From Bacillus sp. FJAT-28004 (GTDB lineage Bacteria > Bacillota > Bacilli > Paenibacillales > Paenibacillaceae), in the NCBI RefSeq assembly GCF_001280845.1, contig NZ_LGHP01000002.1:500924-564923 (forward strand): a stretch of DNA of 64,000 bases, written 5' to 3'. The notes below the pieces were generated by a model. It was not told where the DNA came from and did no database searches. It was given only the letters and a program-made list of their open reading frames with translations. A program made the position numbers and the translations under genes. This document shows positions 43,290 through 54,000 of this stretch, piece by piece (position 1 is the stretch's first letter; each line of letters starts with the position of its first letter).

Positions 43290-45013
43290 GTCGGCTCCTT
43301 TTTCGGCAGTTTTAACGTCACGGTCATGCCTTGACCCTTGATGCTCTCCACGTATATGCCATAATTCATCCCAAAATAAAGATTAATGCGCGATTGCACA
43401 TTGAATAAGCCCACCTTGCCATGATGCTTGGACAACTCGATCGCCCGGTGCTCCAGATCATCGTTTAGCTGGCGCACAGCCTCTGCCCCCATACCGACTC
43501 CTTGGTCGCTGATACGGATGTACACGTCATCGCCGTCAAGCCAGCCTTTCAACACGATATGACCTGCCCGCTCCTTTGGATCGATTCCGTGAATGACGGC
43601 ATTCTCAATGACGGGCTGCAATATCCATTTGATCGTATGCAAGTTTAACAGTTTCGGATCAAGCTGGATGTCGTATTGTAAGCCGTTCTTCATCCTCAGC
43701 TTATGTATTTCCAAATAATGACGAACATAAGTGACCTCTTTTTCGATTGGAATCATATCCTCGAAGGTGCCGATGCTCATGCGCAGCAGTTTGCCGAGCA
43801 GAACGATCATCCGGCTAATTTCATGCTCTTTCGTTTTGCGGGCCAGCGAATTTATAGATTCGAGCGTGTTGTACAGAAAATGCGGATTGATCTGTGACTG
43901 CAGAGCGGTTACCTCGGCGCGGCGTTTCTGATCCTGCTCTTCGTACACTTGCCGGACTAAATCCTGAATACGGCTCACCATCGTATTGAAGCCGTGGCCA
44001 AGAACGCCGATCTCGTCCCGCGCCCCATCTTGGTAATAGACGTCGAAGTCGCCCCGGCCGACCTTCTTCATCAGGTTGCGGAGCTGCAGAATAGGCTTAG
44101 AAATCCGTCTGGATATGATGAGCGAAACGATCACGCAGATAATGATGGTGCCGATCGTAATCGTGAGCGCGACCTGCCGGACGCCATAAATCGGCTTGTA
44201 GAGCTCGCTTTTTAAAAAATAAGCGGTAAAATTCCAGTCTATCGATTTGTCATGGCGTTGAATCAGAAAGTAGTGCTGCGCCATGCGTTTATAATCTTCG
44301 TCAACAAAAAGTCCGGCGGGATATGGGTATAAGATTTGTCCGTCCCGGTCAGTAATAATGACCCCGGAAGCGTAATCGGTGTATATGTCGCCCATTAGGA
44401 AAATGTTTTTCAGCAAATCCCGCAGTACGTCGATTTTAAAATCGATGATCAGCTCGCCGCGAGCTCCGGAGCTAGAGTCTTCGATATACCGGACGAATGA
44501 AAAAACAGGCTGAGACGCATTCTGTGTACTATAGGAACGGTCATGCATCTGGGAAATTCTATACAAGTCCGCCTTGTCCTCGTTTGCGGAAAGCCAAGGA
44601 AAGTCACCTTGCCGGGAGGCGCCAGGACGCAACTCATAGCCGTAAGCATGAATCAGGCCGCGGTCGCTAACTAGCGTGATTCCGATATTTTCAGGACGGA
44701 TTGCCTGGGTGGCTGATGACAATCGATTCAGTTCGGGTATAAGGGCATGTCCGGCATTAGCGTCTTGGGCGTTAAGAAAAGCCATGACATTCGGGTCTGG
44801 GGCAATCGTTTCTCCCATGCGGCGCATGTCGGCAATAAATAAAGAGAGCGATTTCAACTTTTGATCGAGTATATTGATCGTTTCCCTTTGAAGCTTCTCA
44901 TTTAGCGTACGTTCGGAGTTCTTTAGCAAAAACCAACTCGACAGCGTAAGCGGTATCGTCGTGAGCAGCAGAAACGCCAGAAGGAGCTTGGTGAAAATCG
45001 AGTTACGTAACAT
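43286..45013 (-). CDS. Sensor histidine kinase, YesM family
   Basis: 575 residues from ATG 45013 (GGAAAGGGG eight bases upstream; ATG 45034 has a poorer site). Helix 1 is about 4-24 (SIFTKLLLAFLLLTTIPLTL), followed by a Cache-like extracellular sensor of about 240 residues and helix 2 near 275-297 (ITIGTIIICVIVSLIIS). Then come HAMP (PILQLRNLMKKVGRGDFDV), His_kinase with His378 in QSQINPHFLYNTLESI, and an ATPase domain with ENAVIHGIDP and DQGVGMG. It is divergently placed from the BMP lipoprotein gene with about 225 bases between; with no permease genes here, the lipoprotein may serve as its co-sensor. Confidence 0.92.
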   Translation of the reverse strand: MLRNSIFTKLLLAFLLLTTIPLTLSSWFLLKNSERTLNEKLQRETINILDQKLKSLSLFIADMRRMGETIAPDPNVMAFLNAQDANAGHALIPELNRLSSATQAIRPENIGITLVSDRGLIHAYGYELRPGASRQGDFPWLSANEDKADLYRISQMHDRSYSTQNASQPVFSFVRYIEDSSSGARGELIIDFKIDVLRDLLKNIFLMGDIYTDYASGVIITDRDGQILYPYPAGLFVDEDYKRMAQHYFLIQRHDKSIDWNFTAYFLKSELYKPIYGVRQVALTITIGTIIICVIVSLIISRRISKPILQLRNLMKKVGRGDFDVYYQDGARDEIGVLGHGFNTMVSRIQDLVRQVYEEQDQKRRAEVTALQSQINPHFLYNTLESINSLARKTKEHEISRMIVLLGKLLRMSIGTFEDMIPIEKEVTYVRHYLEIHKLRMKNGLQYDIQLDPKLLNLHTIKWILQPVIENAVIHGIDPKERAGHIVLKGWLDGDDVYIRISDQGVGMGAEAVRQLNDDLEHRAIELSKHHGKVGLFNVQSRINLYFGMNYGIYVESIKGQGMTVTLKLPKKEPT

Positions 45014-45239
45014 TTGGCGAGCCCCTTTCCTCATGCCTTATGCTGTAATGTAAGTATACCTTAGCAAAGCTCGTGCAATTCAGGCAACTCGAAAAAAGTG
45101 CACGATTTTTACACCCTGGTTCCACGGTTTATCTCCTTTTTCGCCACGGGGAAGCGTGATAAATTTGTATTGTAACCGCTTGCGAAGCGCAAAATGATGA
45201 GGTGAACCAGACGGGGCACAACTAAGGAGGGATGCGGGA

Positions 45240-46328
45240 ATGAGACGAAAACAAGGACTACCGTTCTTAATGGCCGCTCTTTTCTTATGTGGGCTGGCCG
45301 GGTGCGGCGGCATCGCTTCGACGCCTGTAAAGCTGCATGATTCGGCAAAAGCCGATACTTCGGTTAAGACGCCCGCTCATGGGGAAAACATCAAAGTCGC
45401 ACATTTTGTCAACGGCAAGCTGGGAGATAAGGCTTTTTTTGACTCGGTCGAACGAGGACTGAAAAAAGCCCAGGACGTATATGGTTTCGAAACGACGAGC
45501 ATGGAAGGCGGCATGGATCCGGCTGCATGGTCGTCCGGACTTGAGAAACTTACGGCCTCAGGCCAATACGACATCATCGTAGTCGGCACGACGCAGATGA
45601 GGGAGATCGTTCGAAAGCTGGCGGGCCGTTATCCGCAGCAGCGGTTTGTGTTTTACGACGATACTATTCAAGGAATTCCGAATGTGTACGCAATGATCTT
45701 TACGCAAAGAGAAGGCTCCTTTCTTGCGGGTGCATTCGCTGCAATGGTCACAACAGCCCCGGAGCTAAAGGGGGCCAATCCTGAGAAGAGGATTGGCTTC
45801 ATCGGAGGTATCGACGACAGAATCAATCATGAGTTCAAGTCCGGATACGAGCAGGGAGCTGCGTATATCGATCCGGAAGTGCAAGTGGTAACGTCCTACG
45901 TCGGCGATTTTGTGAACCAAAAAAAGGCAAAAGATTTGGCGAAGACGCAGTACTTAACGCAGAAGGTCGACATTATTTACAATGTAGCCGGCAGCGCGGG
46001 ATTCGGGCTGCTAAAAGCAGGAGACGAAGCAGGGAAGTACACCATCGGGGTCGACAGTAATCAAAATCCGTTATATCCGGGCAGCGTACTTACCTCCATG
46101 CTTAAAAATATAGACGAATCAATATTCCGCGCATTAAGCATATACCGCGGCGGTTCGCTGCCTTTTGGTACGATGGAAGTGCTGGGCGTAGAGGAGAGCG
46201 GAATCGGGATTGCCAGGGACGAGCTGTATGAGAAGTACGTTCCCCATGAAATCAAGGAAAAGATGAAAGATCTTGAGAGCAAGCTGGCCAGCGGGGAGAT
46301 TAAGGTGGAGTCCTCCTTGAAAAAGTAA
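45240..46328 (+). CDS. BMP family (PnrA/Med-like) lipoprotein
   Basis: 362 residues with signal and lipobox LAGC (Cys about residue 22). The mature domain has the BMP family pattern: IKVAHFVNGKLGDKAFFDSV, YDIIVVGTTQMREIV, REGSFLAGAFAAMV, RIGFIGGIDDRINHEFKSGY and DIIYNVAGSAGFGLLKAG. Family members bind purine nucleosides or related ligands for ABC importers. A ribosome site AAGGAGG lies before ATG 45240. No ATPase or permease follows; instead, a ribokinase remnant starts about 50 bases downstream, suggesting that a nucleoside/ribose locus was cut back. It may act in sensing with the divergent kinase. Confidence 0.9.
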   Translation: MRRKQGLPFLMAALFLCGLAGCGGIASTPVKLHDSAKADTSVKTPAHGENIKVAHFVNGKLGDKAFFDSVERGLKKAQDVYGFETTSMEGGMDPAAWSSGLEKLTASGQYDIIVVGTTQMREIVRKLAGRYPQQRFVFYDDTIQGIPNVYAMIFTQREGSFLAGAFAAMVTTAPELKGANPEKRIGFIGGIDDRINHEFKSGYEQGAAYIDPEVQVVTSYVGDFVNQKKAKDLAKTQYLTQKVDIIYNVAGSAGFGLLKAGDEAGKYTIGVDSNQNPLYPGSVLTSMLKNIDESIFRALSIYRGGSLPFGTMEVLGVEESGIGIARDELYEKYVPHEIKEKMKDLESKLASGEIKVESSLKK

Positions 46329-46377
46329 AGAGAGCGAAAGTAGGAGTACGGAATAAAGCACTATAACAGAGATTCAA

Positions 46378-46797
46378 ATGGGGGGGAGTAACCAGCTTTT
46401 AACCCATCTGCAGCAAGTCGGGGTTGATGTATCGGGTATCGAAAAAATGCCGCAGCATTCAACCGGTATCGCACAAATATCGGTCGATCAAGAAGGTGAA
46501 AACAGCATCATTGTCGCTCCCGGTGCCAATCAATGGATAACGCCGGAGATATACGAAAGCATGAAGATGTTATCAAACAAGCGAAGCTGTTGATGGTTCA
46601 ACTGGAAATACCGATAGAAACCGTAATGGAAGCGGCAGCCATCGCCAAGCGCCATAACATACCCGTCCTGAACGATCACGCACCTGCTCAGCAGTTGTCC
46701 GATGAATTGTTAAGCATGGTGGATTACATCGTTCCTAACGAAAGTGAAATTGCCGAGTTAACCGGAGTAAAAGTTCAGACTGTTGGTCGATTACCAT
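46378..46797 (+). pseudogene. Ribokinase-like (PfkB) internal fragment
   Basis: The frame reads LLTHLQQVGVDVSGIEKMPQ, then STGIAQISVDQEGENSIIVA and PGANQWITPEIYES. After a shift near 46560 it continues DVIKQAKLLMVQLEIPIETV, AAAIAKRHNIPVLNDHAPA, and DYIVPNESEIAELTGVKV. This is the middle of RbsK-type sugar kinases. Both the N-terminal substrate-binding part and the C-terminal catalytic DTxGAGD region are missing, and the sequence passes abruptly into response-regulator DNA at about 46798. Confidence 0.82.
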
Positions 46798-47315
46798 AAG
46801 CGAAAGAAAAAGGAGATCCAGACAGAGATATCGCCCGGCTTCTCACTTTAGATATCCAATCTAATGGTATGGAGTATTCCGGAATCGTTTCTGAAGTGTG
46901 CGATTGGCTGGGCGAGATCAATCAAGTAGTCGTTGCCTTGTCGATTTCAAGCTCAGTGGAGATGATTTCGAAGAAGGCGATTAAGCAGACGATTAAAACA
47001 GAGATGGACTCGGCGTTATTGAAGCATATCGTATATTGTGAGGACGATAACGAAATATTCATCCTGTTAACGGTTCCAAAGCTCAGAAGTGAATCAGCGA
47101 TTCGTGAACGTATTCACACTACGCTCTCCTTGACCAAAACCAGATTTGAGCAGTATATATATGTCCATGCAGCAATGGGAATTAGCGATATCGTTGATGG
47201 GAGAAAACATTGGAAAAGGTTAATGAATCAGGCGCGAAGCCTCGTTACTTTGTGCTTTTTTGAAAGGTTCAATGTGTTCCTTGAGTCAAAATCAGTCAAG
47301 TTGAATTTGCTAATA
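46798..47315 (+). pseudogene. Response-regulator middle fragment (paralogue of 59739)
   Basis: DNA from GCGAAAGAAAAAGGAG onwards matches 60157-60620 closely. The encoded protein (EYSGIVSEVCDWLGEINQVV, AIKQTIKTEMDSALLKHIVY, KLMNQARSLV-like LMNQARSLVTLCFFE) corresponds to residues about 140-300 of the regulator at 59739. Neither a receiver nor a DNA-binding domain is attached. With the 3' piece at 42210-42445, it accounts for two dispersed parts of a lost paralogue. Confidence 0.82.
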
Positions 47316-47469
47316 TGAATGGTGTATCCCAAGGTATATTAAGTGAGTTGGAGCAGGATAAATATAAGCCTTCACTTGATACAATTATAGCTTAGAGGAG
47401 TCTTCTTTTTCTTTAGTTTGGACATGGATTATTTACTTTGTCGCCTATTTGAAAGTGCTTTCATGAGAT

Positions 47470-47870
47470 ACTATAAATATATCCCCATCGCCAATCTCGG
47501 CGAGAATACCCGCGGCGTAGACCTTGTCTATGCCGGGAACGGAGAGAAGGCACTTGGAGCCGGCGATGCGTCTAGAATGCGCGTGATGGCCTTGTCCAAA
47601 TTTTTGAGCTGAGCTTGAATGTTGCAGATCATCTGGATGGATGTGCCCAGTACAAGGTAGATGGTCGTCGTCAGTCTGCCGAAGCGGAGACGGTCCGATT
47701 ACCCAGGCGTCGAGACTATTGTCTTGTCCAAGTCGGGAAGCGCTTCCAACTTGCTGATGAGCTTTGGATTGATGGTGAACACTTTGGCCTTCCGTTCTTA
47801 GAGTGCCGGATCCTTGTGCATGTATATGGCAGGATGCATTCAGGGAATAGACTCTCCGGGATGCCTCCAG
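47470..47870 (-). pseudogene. Second IS110-family transposase remnant
   Basis: On the minus strand, with several stops and frame changes, one reads KVFTINPKLISKLEALPDLD, SDRLRFGRLTTTIYLV, QAQLKNLDKAITRIL, and GSKCLLSVPGIDKVYAAGIL followed by AEIGD. These are IS110 transposase motifs (the substrate-domain region and the GI..V.A..ILAEIGD C-terminal segment). Parts in between are deleted. The plus-strand open frames over this interval are antisense artefacts. It differs in sequence type from the element at 5284. Confidence 0.68.
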
Positions 47871-48080
47871 CGGGTAAGCAGTTCGAGCGAGTACCGGAGA
47901 AACAGACTTTAAAAGTAGACTGTGCTACAGGAGAAGAAGAATTTCCCCGAACGGATCCTAAGTTCCATTGTCCGGAGACATTCCGGAAAGATGGAAAATT
48001 AAATGGTGTCTTTCAACCAGCGAGGGGCTGGAAACTGACCCAAAAAAGCTTACAAAGTAGATTAACCAGGAGAGATGACA

Positions 48081-51000
48081 ATGAAAAAAAATGTTATTAA
48101 GAAGGCAATGTATGGTGTGCTTTTTGGCGTAAGTGTGTTTTCCACTGTTATGTTTAATGACCAACCAGTACATGCTAACTTAGGATATTGGCCTGAACCA
48201 TTGCCAATATCAAATGAGTACTATTATGAAAATGAAACATTGCAACCATATGGGGCATGTTTCCAAATTGATGAATTAAAAAACTGGAATCCAGACAATG
48301 ACCCAGATGCACGTTATAACAGGAGTGCAGTTCCACTACAAAAAAGATGGATGGGTCCATCTGTAAATCCAAATGCATCACGTGATGCAACAATAATACC
48401 TCTCGGTGGTACAAGTGCGCGTTCTAGCCAGGGACCATCGCAAGGCGGGGATGGTTCATATGCTTATACATTCACAAATTTCCAATACGTTGATAATTAT
48501 AATTATTGGGGTGGTTCATCAGCTGAAGGACCGATTGCTATACCAACACCAGAGCATATAGACTCTGCTCATAGAAATGGTGTAAAGGCAACCGGTTCTA
48601 TTCATATCCCTTGGGGTGACAATCAATTTGGCAGTAGATTTATTGATGAACTCGTTGAACAAGATGCTAACGGTAATTTTATTGCAGCAGATAAATTAAT
48701 TGAAATTGCTCAATACTATGGTTTTGATGGTTATGTTATTAACCAAGAGTCAAGTTCAAGTGTGGCAAGCATGGCAAAACTTAAAGATATGCTTGTGTAT
48801 ATTGAGAAAAAAAAGCCGCAGAATTTCACAATGACTTGGTATAATGGTAAAGGTTACCTAGGTGATTCTGATGTAAAATCTTGGCTGCAAGATGGAGAAA
48901 AAAGAATAAATGACGACTGGTGGCTTGACATGAGTTGGCACGACATTGATGATTCAATTAAGTCAACCATAAATGCTGGCAGAAGTCCTTTTGACATCCA
49001 TGCTACATGGGAAAATTTCCCTTACACTGACAAAGGGGACGACGTTTCTTTTGCACTTGGAGCAGATAAGAAATTAAAAACATCTCTTGGTATTTTAGGC
49101 CCTGGTTCAACACTTATAAGCTCTAAGAGTATAGATGATTTTATGAATAATGAAGACCCGCGCTTATGGACAGGTCCAACATCTGACCCAAGAACTCCAC
49201 GTGCTAAAGGTGCTTTCCCTGGTTTTTCAAGTCTTATTGCAGACCAGACACCCATTATAGGTGATGAATTTGCAACAAACTTCACAGTTGGTAATGGTAA
49301 GAAATTCTACGAAGACGGTGTTGTTACCGGTAAAGAAATCGGTTGGTTTAACCGTTCACTAACAGATATCATGCCAACATGGCGTTGGATTGTTGATAGT
49401 GAGGGTTCTAAGTTAACTCCAAAATTTGATTATGAGGATGCTTGGTGGGGTGGTTCATCACTAAAGCTATCAGGTAATCTAGATGCAAATAAAGCAAACC
49501 ACATAAAATTATACAGCTCACAACTAGAAATTAAAGATAACAGTAAGATAAGAATAACGTATAAAACACCTAATGCTGGAGTCGATATGTCTGTTGGTTT
49601 AGCCTTTGGTGATACGTATAACGATAATAATTTTGAATTCTTTAATGTTCCTGCTGGTACAGAGAAGAATGGTTGGACAACTTCTACGATCAATTTATCC
49701 AAACACGATAAAAAAGCAATTGCAATATCATTGAAACTAAATTCAACGACGGATGTTAAGGATTATTCTATAAATATTGGAAGCCTTGCAATTACAACCA
49801 ATGAAGTTGCTCCAGCAGCAATATTTGCAATTACACTTGATGAGTCATTATATGTAAATGACACAACAGCAGAAGCAAGAGTTTATTGGGAGAAATCTGC
49901 TAATGCATCTTTATATACCATTCATCGTCTACATGCCGATGGCAAAAAAGAATTCATAGGTGCAACACCAAGTGATGCTTTCTATTTAGGAAGATTCTTA
50001 AAAGATGGTGATGAACAACAGACTAGTTTTGAAATTACATCATACAATGCAAATGGAACAGTAGGCGGAGCAACAACATTCAATTTTAAATGGGCAGCTG
50101 TTACGAATGGTTTCGAAGAACCAGGTGTAGAAGGTAAAAATATTGCACTGAACGTTCCGGCGGTTGATGATGGCGCTTTTGACCCGGGTGGTAGAATTAA
50201 CAAAATTAACGATGGTGTTATTCCAAGCAGTAAATGGGCTTCAACGAAAACAGATGCATCAGCTTACTTAGACTTAGGTAAAGATATGGATATAAGCCGT
50301 TGGGTTGTTAAGCACGCTAATGTTTCTGGAGCAGGTGAAGGTGTAGATTTTAATACGGATACGTTTGATTTGCAATATGCAGCAGATGACGGTCAGCCTA
50401 TTTTAAAGCCTGAAGAATCTGCTAGTGCGAGTAGAATTAAAAATTTAAAATATACAAAAGTTGACGAGGTAGTGGGAAATCGCCAAGACGTTACAGACCG
50501 TGTTCTTAATACACCTATTAAAGCACGATATATTAAGCTTCACGTTACGAAAAGTGATAACTGCCCTTGGCACGCAATTCGTATCTATGAATTTGAATTG
50601 TATGAGAATGCTTATACTCCTCATGGTGTACCATTGCTAGATCGTAATGTAACCGTAAAAAATAATGTTGGAGCCAAAGATTCTGTCGTATTTAACAATG
50701 TTGCAATGCCAATAGCTGGCGATGGTAAACTTGCTGAAAATACAGGTTTAGTTAAAATATATGACAGCTTAACAGCACAAACTCCAATTGCTCAAGTAAA
50801 AGCAGTACAGCCAGATGGAAGATACAAACAACGTCATCGTGGTGTAGCTTCTATTGAAAACTTAGAGTTAAAAGCTGAAGGCGGCAGATTATACTACACA
50901 ACACAAGAAAACGAAATGGTAAGTTTACGTTATAGTGTTGAATATGCTCCTGAAACAGGTACGGCAATTACAGCACCAACATCTATTAAGTTGGAACATT

Positions 51001-54000
51001 CTTTGAAAGGCAATCAAACACGCAGTAAATACGGTGTACTTACTTTGGAAGGATTAGATGTTGGAACTTATATGGAGATTTATGAATCAGCAGATTCAAA
51101 ATCACCAATTTTACATTCCCATCCAGTACAAGAAGGAGAAGATTTCATAAGGCAGGAAGGAATTCCACTAACCAAAGACGGTGGTACAATTTATTATGAA
51201 CTAAAACAATCTGGAAAACCTGATTCAGGAAGATTTGAGTATTCTTATGGTGCAGCCGATGAGCTTAATGTTGACCAAACTTCATTAAAAGATTTAGTCA
51301 ATCGTTATAGCAATTTAAATGAAACCGATTATATTTCTACTACATGGGAACCATTTTCAAAAGCTTTAAATGATGTTAAAGCATTAATTTCAACAGAAGT
51401 TAAAGCAAGTGATGCAGAAGTAAAGAGAGTCGCTCTAGAAGAGTCAGCTTTATCACTTCGTAGTATTGAAAATATTCAAAGACTTAAAGAAGTAATTAAC
51501 GAATATGAAACAAAATATACTCAAAATCGGTATTCAGTTAATAGCTTTACACGTTTTAGTAATGTTTTAGAACAAACAAAAAAGGTTGTCAGTGATGCAG
51601 AGTCAGCTACAAAGATTTTTACAAATATTGAACTTGAGAAATCAAGGTTTGACCTTGATTATGCAGCAAGTCATTTGGTAGAGAAAGGAGACCAAAAAGT
51701 TGATTCTGTATCCATTATAGCTAACGATGTAGATGGAAAAATTGGAACTTCACTAACATTAAAAGCTGAAGTTGCAGGTAATGCAGATGATACAGTTACT
51801 TGGGAAGTGAATGGTAATACAAGTACGAATACTACTATTAGTAATGGCGTACTAAATATTGCTGCTGACGAAACAGTCAATGGTATATTAACAGTTAAAG
51901 CAATTTCAACTATTGATACAACAAAATCAGGAACAGCACAAGTGTTAGTGGTAAGTGAACTGCTTCCAAAAATAGTTAGCGTTACAATTCCGGACCCAAT
52001 TGAATCAGTTAAAAGCGGTAGTATCAAACAATTTACCTCTAATGTAAAAGTGAAAAATGATGCAGCAACAACAGTGACATGGACTGTTGAAGGTGCTGAA
52101 AATGCAGATACTAAAATTAACAACGGGTTGTTAATGATTAACGAAAAGGAAGCAGCAGAGCAAATTATAATTAAAGCAACATCTGTAGTTGATCCAACAA
52201 AGTTTGCTACTAAAACGATTATAGTAGTAAAAACTTTAACAGTTACTATAGACAGTAATATAGTTAACGGAACAGTTAAAAGCGAACAAGCTTCTTATAC
52301 AGAAGGTGAGACGGTAAAGCTGACAGTAACACCTGCAGAAGGTTATGGCTTTGTAAGAGGTTCACTTAAATATAATGATGGAACTAGTGATGTTCCTATT
52401 AATGAAGAACAATTTGTAATGCCAGCAAAAAATGTTACTGTAACAGCAACATTTGGAAAAATCCATAAAATAATTATTGATCCTAATATTAAAAATGGAA
52501 GAATTGAACCTTACTTCGGAACTGAATTTGTAAAAGGGGATGTGTTCCTTGTAGGATTTCTTCCATCTGAAGGTTATCAGGTTAAAGAAGGAACACTAAA
52601 ATATTCATATGACGATAAAGTTATTAGCTTAGATGAAGCTGTAGCTACTTATCCCCAATACAATCCATATGTTCCACTTTTTAATACTCCTGATTCTGAT
52701 ATAGTAATCACAGCTGAATTTGAGTTGATACCTGTAGCTGAAACAACTTACGCTGTGACAATTGGTACTATAGATAATGGTAAAATAACAGCTGATAAAT
52801 CAACCGCAAAAGAAGGTGATACTGTAACACTGACAGTAACACCTAATGAGGGTTATCAACTAAAAACAGGTTCTTTGAGAATAAATGGTGATGTAATCAT
52901 TGGAACCACAATTATAATGCCGGCACAAATTGCAACAATTACAGCTGAATTTGAGTTGATTCCTGTAAAAGCACTTGTAAGCATAACCACACCAACAGCA
53001 ATAACCGGGTTGCCAAACGGAACAGCAAAGACAGCAGATGCTCTTGAATTGCCTGCTACCGTTGAAGTAGTAACTGATAGCGGAAATACGAATGCAGATG
53101 TGGAATGGGATGTAGCTTCAGCAAGTTACGATCCTGCAGTAAAGACAGAACAGATATTTATAGTAAATGGAACAGTAATATTGCCTGAAGGAGTAGTAAA
53201 TACAAATAGTATTCCGTTGACCACAAGTATTGAAGTGATAGTAGCAGCGGCGACACCAGTTACACCTCCATCAGGTTCAGGAAGCGGTACGGGTACGACA
53301 GAACCAGTTTATGAATCAACTGTTTATGGAGGTCAGGTAACAACTGCTACTTCTGTCAAAGCTGCAATTAGATCAAACGGAACAGCTGTTTCTAAAATAC
53401 TTGAAACTCAGATAACTGGAGCTATAACAAAGGCAGTAACCGAAGCTGCTAAACAGGGTGCAAATACAGCCATAGCAATCAAACTAGATGTAACTGCTCC
53501 AGCAGATGCTAAAGCAGTTGAGGTTGCTTTATCAAGTGAATCCTTAACAAAGTTCATAGATAGTAAAGCGGATTTTCTGATAATATCTACGCCAATCGGA
53601 ACAATGACCTTTGATGAAAAAACAGCATCAAGCATCTCCAAACAGGCAACAGGAACTATTACAATAACTGCAGCGAAGGTTGAAACATCAACATTGCCGG
53701 CAGAAGTTCAAAACAAGGTTGGAGACAGACCTGTTGTGAATTTTGATATTAACAGCGGAGACAAGACTATATCACAGTTTGGCGGAAATGTAACAGTAAC
53801 AATACCTTATACACTTAAGGTCGGCGAAAATCCAAATGCAATAGTAGCATACTATATCAATACTGCAGATAAGTATGAAATACTTAGAAGTTGCAAGTAT
53901 GACCCGGCGAGCAAGACTATAACCTTCAAGACACCTCATTTCTCAAAGTATGCTGTAGGATACAACAAGGTGGACTTTAACGATGTAGCAATCAGTGCAT

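Noticed and set aside
47418..48100. Two hypothetical proteins on the plus strand
   Set aside because: They are antisense to an IS110 transposase remnant and have low-complexity, charged compositions typical of shadow frames.
51671..52123. A 150-codon minus-strand ORF inside GH85
   Set aside because: Shadow of the Ig-like repeats of GH85; same signs of an antisense artefact.
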